A stretch of DNA of 17,707 nucleotides from Verrucomicrobiota bacterium (GTDB taxonomy: Bacteria > Verrucomicrobiota > Verrucomicrobiia > Limisphaerales > DSYF01), in NCBI GenBank assembly GCA_025457725.1, contig JALOTU010000016.1:1-17707 (forward strand), in the 5' to 3' direction. The notes under the pieces were generated by a model. The model saw only the letters and a program-made list of their open reading frames with translations, had not been told where the DNA came from and made no database searches. Both the position numbers and the translations under genes were made by a program. Below are positions 1-7,910 of the stretch, in pieces. Positions within the stretch are counted from its first letter, which is position 1, and the number at the start of each line of letters is the position of its first letter.

Positions 1-135
1 GCCACGGTGGCGGAGTTGATTGTCAAATGCGCCATGGAGCGACAGGAAAGTCGCGGGCTGCACCACAATCTGGATTATCCCCAGGCGGATCCCGCGATGG
101 CTCAGCAGGACACGGTGGTGCAGCGCGAGCTGTAG
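1..135 (+). CDS. nadB: L-aspartate oxidase, C-terminal fragment (5' truncated by window edge)
   Basis: Frame 1 is open from the first base to a TAG at 133-135 and encodes the last 44 residues of a protein. The stretch AELIVKCAMERQESRGLHH followed by a DYP triplet matches the C-terminal helical domain of L-aspartate oxidase, where the ESRGLH...DYP signature is highly conserved; succinate dehydrogenase flavoproteins have a related but different ending. NadB is an FAD enzyme that oxidises L-aspartate to iminoaspartate, the first step of de novo NAD synthesis, which NadA continues. The FAD-binding and catalytic parts lie outside the window, so only the tail supports the call. No terminator is obvious after the stop. 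Confidence 0.8.
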   Translation, partial: ATVAELIVKCAMERQESRGLHHNLDYPQADPAMAQQDTVVQREL

Positions 136-461
136 GCCCCCCTGTTCGCCGAGCCAACGATTCTGCTGCTTGACCGCGGATAAACGCGACTTTGTCAGGG
201 GCTGAGGCGGGGAACCAAAGAGCGCTCCATGCAAGGGCGATGGAATCACTTCCACTGCCTGCCGCACCCGGGTGAATCCGCGTCGATCCAGGGTTCCTCT
301 TGAATGACTCCGGGTAAGGCAGCGGCGCAAGGAGTCGGGCCCGGACACCGCGCAAGTGGCATGTCTCTGTGGAAGGCGTGCGGCCTCCGTGTCCCTGGCG
401 TCCGGCGCGCGGCTTCACAAATTTCACTTTCCCATGATCCGGGTTGCCTCATCATGCGCGC
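136..461. other. Intergenic gap between nadB and mpl
   Basis: This 326-bp stretch holds no ORF that looks like a protein. The short reading frames here are composition artefacts. I saw no tRNA, no convincing hairpin followed by a T-run, and no clear sigma-70 promoter. It presumably contains the mpl promoter, but I cannot place it. Confidence 0.5.
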
Positions 462-1856
462 ATGCTTTCGAGCGTTCGATCAGTTCACTTTGTGGGGATC
501 TGCGGCACGGCCATGGCGGGGGCGGCGGCGGCGATGAAGCAGCAGGGCTTCGAGGTCAGCGGCTCCGATCAGGCGGTTTACCCGCCGATGTCCACGTTCC
601 TCGAGGCGCAGGCCATCCACGTCATCAACGGGTATGCCGAGCAGAATCTCGCGCACAAGCCCGACCTGGTGGTGATTGGCAATGCCATCTCGCGGGGGAA
701 TCCGGAGGCGGAATATGCGCTGGATCACAAGCTGCGTTTCTGCTCGCTGCCCGAGCTGTTGAAGGAGTTTTTCATTCGCGGCAAGCGCTGCCTGGTGGTG
801 GCCGGCACGCATGGCAAGACCACCACGGCGTCGCTGCTGACCTGGGTGTTCGAGCATGCGGGACTGAACCCGGGCTACCTGATCGGCGGCATTCCCAACA
901 ACCTCAAGCAGGGCGCGCGGTTCACGGACAGCGAATGGTTCATCATCGAGGGAGACGAATACGACACCGCCTTCTTCGACAAGCGCAGCAAGTTTGTGCA
1001 TTACCTGCCGGAGGTGGCCATCCTCAACAATCTCGAGTTCGATCACGCGGACATCTTTGAGGATCTGGCCGCGATCCAGAAATCCTTCAGCCACCTGATC
1101 CGGCTGGTGCCGCGCAACGGCCTGCTGCTGGCCAACGGCGATGATCCGAACCTGGCGCCCCTGCTGGACGTGCCGTTCTGCCCGGTGAAACGCTTTGGGC
1201 TGGGGGCCGACAACGCCCTCCAGGCGACGAACGTGAAGCTGGGTTCGACCGCCAGCGAGTTCGAGCTGCCGAGCTTCAAGTTCCACCTCAACCTGACCGG
1301 CGAACTGAACGTGCGCAACGCGCTGGCGGTGGTGGGCGCGGCCAAGCACTGCGGCCTTTCCAACAAGCAGATCCAGGAGGCCTTCAACGATTTCACCGGC
1401 ATCAAGCGGCGCATGGAGCTGAAGGGCATTGCGGGCGGGGTGACGGTCATCGATGATTTCGGCCATCATCCCACGGCGATCCGCGAGACGCTCCGGGCGC
1501 TGCGCCTGCGCTATCCCCACGAGAAGCTGTGGGCGGTGTTCGAACCGCGCAGCAACACCACGCGGCGCAACGTGTTTCAACAGGAACTGGTGGATGCCTT
1601 TGCCGCCGCGGATGCCGTGGTGGTTTCCGAGGTGGCGCGATTGGAATTGCTGACCGAGGCGGAACGCCTGGATCCCGCCCGGCTGATGCAAGACCTGCGG
1701 GCGGCGGGCAAGGAGGCGGCGTATCTGCCGGACGTGGACGCCATCGTCGCGCACGTGGCCGGCAAGGCCCAGGGAGGCGAGGTGATCTGCGTCTTCAGCA
1801 ACGGCGGGTTCGGAGGCATCCACGGCAAACTGCTGGGAGAGCTGAAACGGCGGTAG
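462..1856 (+). CDS. mpl: UDP-N-acetylmuramate:L-alanyl-gamma-D-glutamyl-meso-diaminopimelate ligase
   Basis: This Mur-ligase-family enzyme re-attaches the recycled tripeptide L-Ala-gamma-D-Glu-meso-DAP to UDP-MurNAc using ATP, in cytoplasmic peptidoglycan recycling. From the ATG at 462 it has 464 residues, close to the roughly 457 of E. coli Mpl. Visible motifs are the N-terminal UDP-binding loop GICGTAMAG (residues 12-20), the ATP P-loop AGTHGKTTT (about 114-122), the EGDEYDTAFFDKRSKF block and the NNLEFDHADIF block typical of Mpl rather than MurC, then FEPRSNTTRRN in the C-terminal domain. A TTG at 444 would add six residues. I prefer the ATG because the Rossmann strand then begins a dozen residues in, as in homologues. 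Neither start has a clear Shine-Dalgarno. The gene implies a DAP-type peptidoglycan. Confidence 0.93.
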   Translation: MLSSVRSVHFVGICGTAMAGAAAAMKQQGFEVSGSDQAVYPPMSTFLEAQAIHVINGYAEQNLAHKPDLVVIGNAISRGNPEAEYALDHKLRFCSLPELLKEFFIRGKRCLVVAGTHGKTTTASLLTWVFEHAGLNPGYLIGGIPNNLKQGARFTDSEWFIIEGDEYDTAFFDKRSKFVHYLPEVAILNNLEFDHADIFEDLAAIQKSFSHLIRLVPRNGLLLANGDDPNLAPLLDVPFCPVKRFGLGADNALQATNVKLGSTASEFELPSFKFHLNLTGELNVRNALAVVGAAKHCGLSNKQIQEAFNDFTGIKRRMELKGIAGGVTVIDDFGHHPTAIRETLRALRLRYPHEKLWAVFEPRSNTTRRNVFQQELVDAFAAADAVVVSEVARLELLTEAERLDPARLMQDLRAAGKEAAYLPDVDAIVAHVAGKAQGGEVICVFSNGGFGGIHGKLLGELKRR

Positions 1857-2084
1857 CCCGGCCCGGGTTCATCGGATTGCCGTGCCACCACCAAGGAACG
1901 GATCAACTGACTGCGCCGCGAACCATGGGCCCAAGCACTCAACTGAAGTCATTTTGCCCGCTTCACGTCCAAAACACCCCCGGATCAGAAGTCGGAGAAT
2001 TGCCCCGTTCCATTCCGTTCCGCCGCTTGGCCCCGGGCGATCCCTGAATCGATTCTGTTTCACACGCTGCGCGAACCCGCTACC

Positions 2085-2624
2085 ATGCATGCCATGAAGA
2101 TCGAATCCCTCCACCTCGGCATGCGCGTGAAACACCCGCAATACGGCCTGGGCACGGTGAAATCCATCGGGCCGGGCGCGGCCGAGATCGAGTTTCCGGA
2201 CGCCACCCGCACCGTGGCGCCGGAGCCGGCCGGATTGGAACCCGCCGAGACCCTGGCGGCGCTGTCCGGTTTGTCCAGGCCGTTGAAGGAGTTGATTCAG
2301 GAGGCGGCCGAAGCCACCGTCCAGGCGCTGGGGCTGGAGCGGCCGGAATCGGTCGAGGCCGGGTTGGGCGCACGCTGGCACAAGGGCCGGCTGGTGATGC
2401 ATCCGGCCGATCCCGCGTTGCAGACGAAGGAGGTTCCGCTGGAGATCTTCTTCCACAAGATTGTGATGGTCCGCAACAACCTCCGGGTTCTGGAACAAAA
2501 GCTCAACGCGCATGAGAAGCTCTCGGATGCCGAGAAGGTGGAGATGCAACAATACATCACGCGCAGCTACGGCTCGCTGACCACATTCAACATCCTCTTC
2601 AAGGAGAAGGAGGATCAGTTTTAA
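2085..2624 (+). CDS. Conserved hypothetical protein with Tudor/CarD-like N-terminus
   Basis: I do not recognise a named family for the whole 179-residue protein. The first 45 residues (LHLGMRVKHPQYGLGTVKSI, then AEIEFPD) form the pattern G-x-R-V-x-HPxYG-x-GxV-x-I-x(n)-I-x-F found in small SH3/Tudor-like beta-barrels at the ends of UvrD/PcrA and CarD-type proteins, which often contact RNA polymerase or nucleic acid. The rest is mostly helical: a middle segment around 65-90 and a C-terminal segment from about 120 with heptad-like hydrophobics. There is no signal peptide or membrane segment. An in-frame ATG at 2094 is an equally good start; neither has an obvious ribosome-binding site. It ends 27 bp before pilT, so the two are probably co-transcribed. 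A function in the pilus is not implied by its sequence. Confidence 0.75.
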   Translation: MHAMKIESLHLGMRVKHPQYGLGTVKSIGPGAAEIEFPDATRTVAPEPAGLEPAETLAALSGLSRPLKELIQEAAEATVQALGLERPESVEAGLGARWHKGRLVMHPADPALQTKEVPLEIFFHKIVMVRNNLRVLEQKLNAHEKLSDAEKVEMQQYITRSYGSLTTFNILFKEKEDQF

Positions 2625-2651
2625 CCGGCCCATCGCGAACCCTCGCCGATC

Positions 2652-3878
2652 ATGGACAACGCTGAAATCCCGCCAGATCCCGCTGCCTCCCCGGTGTCGT
2701 CCGAGGAGAAAGTGCGGGAACGGGTGAGCATCCCCCCGGTTTCCCCCGCCGCCCGCAATGCCCTGCAAACCACCGGCCACCTCCCGCAAATCGCACAGAC
2801 CTACGCCATCGGCGACCTGCTGGGCCTGATCATCCATCATGAGGCGTCCGACCTTCACCTGCGGACGGGGGAGCCTCCGCTCTATCGCGTGGACGGACAG
2901 TTGTTGCGGGTCGAGGGACCGCCATTGACCCGGCAGGAGACTTTCAACCTCATCCGCGCCTTCACCCCCGACGATGTCATCCGCGTCGTCCGCGATGTGG
3001 GGCAGGCGGACCACGGGTTCGGGTATGAGGACCATCGCTTTCGGGTGAATGTGTTCCTCGGCGACGGCGAGTGGGGTGCGGTCCTGCGCCGGATTCCGGA
3101 ACAGGTCCCCACCTTCGCGGAGATTGAAGCGCCGCCGGTTTTCCGCGATTTCACCCGGCTGCCGCGCGGGCTCGTGCTGGTCACCGGCCCGACCGGTTCG
3201 GGAAAGTCCACCACGCTGGCGGCCATGATCGACCTGATCAACCAGGAGCGTGGGGACATCCACATCCTGACCCTGGAGGATCCCATCGAGTACAAGTACC
3301 GCCGCAGGAAGGCGGTGATCACCCAGCGGGAAGTCGGGACCGACACCCTGAGCTTCGCCGACGGGTTGCGGGGCGCGCTGCGGCAGGATCCGGATGTGAT
3401 TCTGGTGGGTGAGATGCGCGATCCGGAGACGATGTCGGCGGCGTTGCAGGCGGCGGAAACCGGCCATCTCGTGTTTTCCACCCTGCACACCATCGGCGCC
3501 AAGGACACGGTGGACCGGATTGTGTCGGCGTTTCCCGAGGGTCACCAACAGAACGTGCGCACCCAGCTGGCCTCCATTCTCAAGGGGGTGATCTCGCAGG
3601 TGCTGCTGCCTCGCGCCTCCGGAAAGGGGCGGGTGGCGGCCTTTGAGATCATGACCGGCACCCCGGCCATGGCCAACTTCATCCGGCACAACACCACGCA
3701 CCAGATCCCCGGCATGCTCCAGACCCAGGCCCGGCAGGGCATGTGCACCCTGGACCAATCCCTGGCCGAACGATATGCCGCGGGAATGATCACCCGGGAG
3801 GTGGCGATGGAACGTGCCCAGGACATCGCCGAACTGGAGGCCCTGCTGGCCAAGGCGGACAAGATGAACCGACGCTGA
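2652..3878 (+). CDS. pilT: PilT-type twitching motility / pilus retraction ATPase
   Basis: This is a hexameric AAA+-like secretion ATPase that drives pilus disassembly at the inner-membrane base of type IV pili. The 408 residues contain the PAS-like N-terminal domain (ASDLHLRTGEPPLYRVDGQL, about 65-84), Walker A GPTGSGKST (179-187), an Asp box LTLEDPIEY (207-215), Walker B with DPDVILVGEMRD (246-257) and the His box TGHLVFSTLHT (270-280). The GEMRD glutamate and the single continuous family core favour PilT/PilU over PilB/GspE, which carry an extra N-terminal domain and a tetracysteine zinc motif absent here. About 50 residues of low-complexity, proline-rich sequence precede the core, so it is longer than the usual 345-370. 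Whether it is PilT or the accessory PilU cannot be settled by eye. No other pilus gene is in the window. Confidence 0.9.
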   Translation: MDNAEIPPDPAASPVSSEEKVRERVSIPPVSPAARNALQTTGHLPQIAQTYAIGDLLGLIIHHEASDLHLRTGEPPLYRVDGQLLRVEGPPLTRQETFNLIRAFTPDDVIRVVRDVGQADHGFGYEDHRFRVNVFLGDGEWGAVLRRIPEQVPTFAEIEAPPVFRDFTRLPRGLVLVTGPTGSGKSTTLAAMIDLINQERGDIHILTLEDPIEYKYRRRKAVITQREVGTDTLSFADGLRGALRQDPDVILVGEMRDPETMSAALQAAETGHLVFSTLHTIGAKDTVDRIVSAFPEGHQQNVRTQLASILKGVISQVLLPRASGKGRVAAFEIMTGTPAMANFIRHNTTHQIPGMLQTQARQGMCTLDQSLAERYAAGMITREVAMERAQDIAELEALLAKADKMNRR

Positions 3879-3883
3879 GCTTT

Positions 3884-4080
3884 GTGAACAACCATCCTGG
3901 TTCCGGGGTAAGTCGTCGTGACTGGCTGCGGCTGGGCGCTGGGCCCGTTCGTGCCCCATCGGCCGCTCAACGCGGACGACGTGCTTGAACGGTTCCTGAA
4001 CTTCAACCTGGTGGCCGTTTTCAACGGCCATTTTCACGGCTTCACCGAGCGCCACTCCGGCCCGGCCACCCTCAATCCTG
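3884..4080 (+). pseudogene. Remnant of a Tat-exported metallophosphoesterase (internally deleted)
   Basis: Two short pieces of one protein type appear in different frames. From a GTG at 3884 the frame reads NNHPGSGVSRRDWLRLGAG, a twin-arginine signal start (SRRDWLR against S/T-R-R-x-F-L-K). From about 3939 a second frame reads RPLNADDVLERFLNFN and then VAVFNGHFHGFTERH, which resembles the C-terminal GHxH metal-ligand motif of calcineurin-like phosphoesterases. Most of the catalytic domain that should lie between is missing, and the 3' end fades at the convergent kinase stop at 4081. I infer a gene reduced by a large internal deletion plus 3' truncation. It lies only 5 bp after pilT on the same strand. 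The chance that the two pieces are coincidental is real, but the GHFHG block is persuasive. Confidence 0.5.
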
Positions 4081-4790
4081 CTAGCCCGCGATGCCTTTGC
4101 CCTCCAGCACCCCTTCGATCTTTGCCTGCAACTCCCGGTTGATCGCGTCGGCGGATTGGTTGCCGTCCACGATATCAAACTCGTAGACCCCTTGCAGGTG
4201 CTGAAAGACGTCGGCCATCATGCCCTGATACTTCAGAAAGCTGTCGAACATGTCCCGCGACAGGCCCAGGTCCATCCCGCTTTCCCAGTAATCGAGCACA
4301 TGCTTCTTGGCGAAGTTCCGCTGCACGAGCTGTTCCGGCGACACCTGGAGGTAGAACACCGCGTCCGGCGCGCCATCAGGGTGTAGATGTAACGATCGGC
4401 CAGCACCATGAACCCGGCGCGCAGGGCCGGCAGGATGGCGTTCTCCAACTGGTCCGCAAAGTCCGTCGCGTAGAACAGGCTCATCGTGGTGTGGCTGAGA
4501 ATGTTTCCATCCTTGGCCGCATCCAGTTCCTCGGCCACCAGCGACGAGCGCTTGAGCCCCACCTGGGTGGTGCCGTGGCCGCGCGCCTCCAGCCATTCCA
4601 CGAGCCGGGCGATCTGCGTGGAGCGCCCCGAGCCGTCCGCCCCCTCCACCACAATCAAGCGGCCGGAGAGTGTGGATACATCGATGTTGGGGATGCCGTG
4701 ACCATAGAAACGGCGTTGGCCCGGCGACGGCACGAGAATGCGCTCGGCAACCACGGGGGTTCTTCGGCGGTGGGTCTTGCTTCTGGGCAT
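4081..4790 (-). pseudogene. Thymidylate-kinase-like P-loop kinase, frameshifted by internal deletion
   Basis: Reading from an ATG at 4790, the protein begins with about 40 extra basic residues, then VVEGADGSGRSTQ (P-loop), SLFYATDFADQLE and VLADRYIYTLMAR. Near 4367-4374 the similarity jumps one frame and resumes as PDAVFYLQVSPEQLVQRNF, continuing to a TAG at 4081-4083. Against the intact neighbour at 4804-5484, about 19 residues around the lid region are missing, which corresponds to a loss of about 58 nt (1 modulo 3). The junction sits on the 8-bp palindrome GGCGCGCC. The P-loop has Arg where the family has Lys, and the REPGGT-like substrate motif of true dTMP kinases is absent. A good AGGGGA ribosome-binding sequence and 13-bp spacing to the upstream stop say it was the second gene of a two-gene operon. 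Real mutation or assembly error cannot be told apart here. Confidence 0.75.
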
Positions 4791-4803
4791 GGCGTGAAAT
4801 CCC

Positions 4804-5484
4804 CTAATCCTTGGTGAACGCGTTCAGGTCCAGCCGCGCGGCCAGCACCTCGCGCAGCACGGTCTGCTGCGCTTCCACGGCCTGCGCCGCATCCACCGTG
4901 TAGAACCCGAACTCCGAACTCAACCCCAGGTACTGTTCGAGCAGCCGGCCCTGAAAGATGCGATAGCTCTCCTCGGGATCGCGCGACAGCTTGAGATCCA
5001 GCCCGGCCTCGAAGTACTTCAGCTCCTGACGGGCGGACAGGGTGCGGTGAAACAGGGTGTCCAGGTGGGTCTTGAGGAAGAAGGTGGCGTCGGGCAGCGC
5101 CGCGAAGTTGTAGAGCCCGCGCACCCATTCCTGCGGACAACCGCGGACGGTGTCGCGGGCATACGCCGTGAACACGTAGCGGTCGCACAACACCAGGTAG
5201 CCCGCGCGCAACAGCGGCACCAGCTGACGCTCATACCGGTCGGCAAAATCCGTCGCATGAATCAGACTGAACGTCGTGGGGGTGAGCAACGTCTGCTTCT
5301 TGGCCTTGGTCGTGGCGCTGTGGACCAGCTCCGAGGAACTCCACTCGCTGAAAAACACCCGCAACCCCTGCTGCTCCAACCACCGCAGCAGCAGGTGGAT
5401 CTGGGTGGATTTCCCCGAGCCATCCAGCCCCTCAATGGCCACCAACCGCCCCGGAAAACCCAGTTCAGCAAACGTCTTGCTCAT
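4804..5484 (-). CDS. Thymidylate-kinase-like nucleoside monophosphate kinase
   Basis: The 226 residues match the dTMP kinase superfamily: P-loop EGLDGSGKSTQ (18-28), the helix SLIHATDFADRYERQ (73-87), the DRY motif (101-103) after a hydrophobic strand, a lid region with RDTVRG, and PDATFFLK (131-138). The family transfers phosphate from ATP to dTMP in dTTP synthesis. However, the canonical TREPGGT substrate-binding motif is replaced by SEWSSSELVHSATTKAKK, so the substrate may not be dTMP; I leave the symbol blank. I chose the ATG at 5484 (MSKTFAELGF) because it places the P-loop near residue 20 as in homologues; an in-frame start at 5523 would add 13 cysteine-rich residues. It is followed 13 bp later by the broken paralogue at 4081-4790 and is divergent from the hydrogenase operon. 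Confidence 0.85.
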   Translation of the reverse strand: MSKTFAELGFPGRLVAIEGLDGSGKSTQIHLLLRWLEQQGLRVFFSEWSSSELVHSATTKAKKQTLLTPTTFSLIHATDFADRYERQLVPLLRAGYLVLCDRYVFTAYARDTVRGCPQEWVRGLYNFAALPDATFFLKTHLDTLFHRTLSARQELKYFEAGLDLKLSRDPEESYRIFQGRLLEQYLGLSSEFGFYTVDAAQAVEAQQTVLREVLAARLDLNAFTKD

Positions 5485-5560
5485 GATGCCGCACAAACAT
5501 AGAAAGCGGACCCGGGAAGACAACGTTTTTCAGATAGAAAACCGGTCCCTGCAAAATAGG

Positions 5561-5575
5561 TTGTGCCTTGAACAA
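5561..5575. promoter_or_regulatory. Candidate operator upstream of hoxE (TTGT-N7-ACAA dyad)
   Basis: TTGTGCCTTGAACAA is a short perfect dyad (TTGT and ACAA arms around 7 bases) in the 182-bp divergent spacer between the kinase pair and hoxE. The arms resemble the outer bases of FNR/CRP and Rex sites, but the spacing fits neither consensus exactly. A 4-bp arm occurs often by chance, so this is a weak candidate. I could not assign -35/-10 boxes with confidence in the spacer. Confidence 0.2.
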
Positions 5576-5666
5576 TTCCCGTACAGTGGGCGGCCCCCAA
5601 ACCAGTGATTCTGATATGCGAATGGCGTTGCATTAGTTCATGTCCCCATTCCAGCTCAAGGAAACC

Positions 5667-6200
5667 ATGGTCACGGCAATCGCGGAGAAGAGGCAGAAAT
5701 CGGTGGTGGCATCGGCCCAGTTGGTGGCGGCCGACAAGCGCTACAAGATTCTGCAGACAACGATGAAGCGGCATCAGCTGCAGGCTGATGCGCTGATCGA
5801 GGTGTTGCACAAGGCCCAGGAGTTGTTCGGCTACCTGGACACGCCACAGCTCAAGTTTGTGGCCCAGGGCCTGAAGCTGCCGCCCAGCCGGGTTTATGGC
5901 GTGGCGACCTTCTACCACTTTTTCCAGCTCAAACCCAAAGGCAGGCACACCTGCGTGGTGTGCATGGGCACGGCCTGTTATGTGAAGGGGGCGGACAAGG
6001 TGCTGGCCGGTATCGAGGAGCAGGCGGGGGTCAAGGCCGGGGAAACCACCCCGGACAACCAGGTGTCCGTCCTGACCGCGCGCTGCATCGGCGCCTGCGG
6101 CATTGCGCCGGCGGTGGTGTACGACGGCACCGTCACCCCCCGCCAGGGAGTGCCGGAAGCCCGCAAACAGATCAAGGAATGGATGAGCCATGGATCTTAG
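5667..6200 (+). CDS. hoxE: NAD-reducing [NiFe] hydrogenase diaphorase subunit HoxE
   Basis: HoxE is the NuoE-like, thioredoxin-fold [2Fe-2S] subunit of the cytoplasmic bidirectional Hox hydrogenase. The 177 residues contain ALIEVLHKAQELFGYL, VYGVATFYHFFQLKP and the four cluster cysteines: CMGTAC (C99, C104) and CIGAC (C140, C144). The segment TCVVCMGTACYVKGA and the LTARCIGACGIAPAVV block resemble cyanobacterial HoxE more closely than complex I NuoE. I chose the ATG at 5667 because AAGGA lies 4 nt upstream and the leader length agrees with known HoxE; an ATG at 5640 would add nine residues. The stop overlaps the hoxF start by 11 nt. It is the first gene of a five-gene operon. Confidence 0.92.
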   Translation: MVTAIAEKRQKSVVASAQLVAADKRYKILQTTMKRHQLQADALIEVLHKAQELFGYLDTPQLKFVAQGLKLPPSRVYGVATFYHFFQLKPKGRHTCVVCMGTACYVKGADKVLAGIEEQAGVKAGETTPDNQVSVLTARCIGACGIAPAVVYDGTVTPRQGVPEARKQIKEWMSHGS

Positions 6201-7833
6201 CGAACTCAACCAGATCAAGGAGCGGGAACTGGCCGCGCGCAAGAAGTACACACTGCGCTGTTGCATGGCCGCAGGCTGCATGTCGTCCAATGCCGAGTCC
6301 GTGAAGGAGGAGCTGGAGAAGGCGGTGACCGAGGCCGGCCTGGGCCAGGAGGTCGAGGTGCGCGGGGTGGGCTGCATGCGGCTCTGCTGCGAAGGCCCGC
6401 TGGTGCAGGCCGATCCGGACGGCATCCTCTTTGAACAGGTGGATCCGGACGCCGCAAAGTCCATCATCGCCGCCTTGAAAGGCGGCAAGGCCAAGGCCCG
6501 GCTGGGCAATCCCCAATCCCCCTTCTTCACCCAACAAAAGTCCATCGTCCTGGCCAACAGCGGAATCGTGGATCCGGAACGGATCGAAAGCTACATCGCC
6601 GCCGACGGTTACCAGGCGTTGTATCATGTGCTTCGCGAGCTCGATCCCAACGAGGTCGTGACGGAAATGGTGACCAGCGGCCTGCGCGGTCGCGGGGGCG
6701 CGGGTTTTCCCGTGGGGCTCAAATGGGGCACGGTCGCCAAATCGCCGGGCGCCAAAAAGTATGTGGTCTGCAACGCGGACGAGGGCGACCCGGGCGCGTT
6801 CATGGACCGCAGCGTGTTGGAAAGCGATCCGCACGCGATCCTCGAAGGCATGGCCATTGCCGCCTTCGCCGTTGGGGCCGACCAGGGTTTCATCTACGCC
6901 CGGGCGGAATACCCGCTGGCCATCGATCGCCTCAAGAAGGCCATCAAACAGGCCAAGGCCAAGGGCCTGCTGGGAGCCGGCATCTTCGACTCGCCCTTCA
7001 ATTTCACCGTGGATATCCGCATCGGGGCCGGAGCGTTCGTCTGCGGCGAGGAAACCGCGCTGATGATGTCCATCGAGGGCCGTCGGGGCACGCCGCGTCC
7101 GCGTCCTCCCTTCCCGGCGGAAAGCGGGTTGTGGGGCTGCCCGACGCTGATCAACAACGTGGAGACCCTGGCCAACGTCGCGCCGATCATCCGCAACGGC
7201 GGCGAGTGGTTTGCGGGAATCGGGACGGAGAAGAGCAAGGGCACCAAGGTGTTTGCGCTGGCGGGCAAGATCAAGAACACGGGCCTCATTGAGGTGCCCA
7301 TGGGCACACCGCTGCGCACCATCGTGGAGGAAATGGGCGGAGGCGCGCCCGACGGCGGCACCATCAAGGCCGTGCAAACCGGCGGACCCTCGGGCGGCTG
7401 CATCCCGGCCCATTCCCTGGACACGCCGGTCGATTACGAGTCGCTGGGCAAGCTGGGCTCCATCATGGGCTCGGGCGGCATGATTGTGATGGACCAGGAC
7501 ACCAACATGGTGGATGTGGCCCGGTTCTTCATGGAGTTCTGCATGGACGAGTCGTGCGGCAAATGCATTCCCTGCCGCGCCGGCACGGTGCAGATGCACC
7601 ATCTGCTGGACAAGATCATGGACCGCAAGGCCACCGCGCGCGATCTGCAGAAGCTCGAGGAGTTGTGCGACATGGTGAAGAGCACCAGCCTCTGTGGGCT
7701 GGGCCAGACCGCACCCAATCCCACCCTCAGCACGCTCCGCTTCTTCCGCAACGAATACGAGGAACGGCTCCAGCCCGATGTGTTCGGGCCGCGTGGCAAC
7801 GGGAAGCCGGCGAAAACGAAGGCTTCCGCATGA
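6190..7833 (+). CDS. hoxF: NAD-reducing [NiFe] hydrogenase diaphorase subunit HoxF
   Basis: HoxF is the NuoF-like flavoprotein that binds FMN and NAD(H) and is the site of NAD+ reduction in the hydrogenase. Domain order over 547 residues: an N-terminal thioredoxin-like [2Fe-2S] domain with C25-x4-C30 and C62-x3-C66; the NADH-binding glycine loop GRGGAGFP (167-174); the FMN-binding CNADEGDPGAFMDRS (194-208); a SLBB-like segment with GGPSGG (398-403); and a C-terminal [4Fe-4S] site ESCGKCIPCRAG with C456, C459, C462 and distal C502. The fused N-terminal domain is typical of HoxF and sets it apart from plain NuoF. It starts inside hoxE by 11 nt, implying translational coupling, and leaves a 77-nt gap before hoxU, the largest inside the operon. 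Confidence 0.95.
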   Translation: MDLSELNQIKERELAARKKYTLRCCMAAGCMSSNAESVKEELEKAVTEAGLGQEVEVRGVGCMRLCCEGPLVQADPDGILFEQVDPDAAKSIIAALKGGKAKARLGNPQSPFFTQQKSIVLANSGIVDPERIESYIAADGYQALYHVLRELDPNEVVTEMVTSGLRGRGGAGFPVGLKWGTVAKSPGAKKYVVCNADEGDPGAFMDRSVLESDPHAILEGMAIAAFAVGADQGFIYARAEYPLAIDRLKKAIKQAKAKGLLGAGIFDSPFNFTVDIRIGAGAFVCGEETALMMSIEGRRGTPRPRPPFPAESGLWGCPTLINNVETLANVAPIIRNGGEWFAGIGTEKSKGTKVFALAGKIKNTGLIEVPMGTPLRTIVEEMGGGAPDGGTIKAVQTGGPSGGCIPAHSLDTPVDYESLGKLGSIMGSGGMIVMDQDTNMVDVARFFMEFCMDESCGKCIPCRAGTVQMHHLLDKIMDRKATARDLQKLEELCDMVKSTSLCGLGQTAPNPTLSTLRFFRNEYEERLQPDVFGPRGNGKPAKTKASA

Positions 7834-7910
7834 GGCGCACGAACACCACCACGCGGGGGTCGATGCCCGCCAACCCCGGCCAGGGGGCGGCGAAGTCCGG
7901 ATTTTGAATT

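Noticed and set aside
4012..4034. Hairpin TGGCCGTT-TTC-AACGGCCA followed by TTTT, a possible pilT terminator
   Set aside because: It coincides with codons of the phosphoesterase-like VAVFNGHF segment and lies over 130 nt beyond the pilT stop; the T-run is short. It may act as a terminator but the coding explanation is enough.
1869..4178. 769-codon open frame on the - strand opposite the hypothetical gene and pilT
   Set aside because: It lies antisense to clear pilT motifs, has Arg/Gly/His-rich composition typical of G+C-rich shadow frames, and shows no domain.
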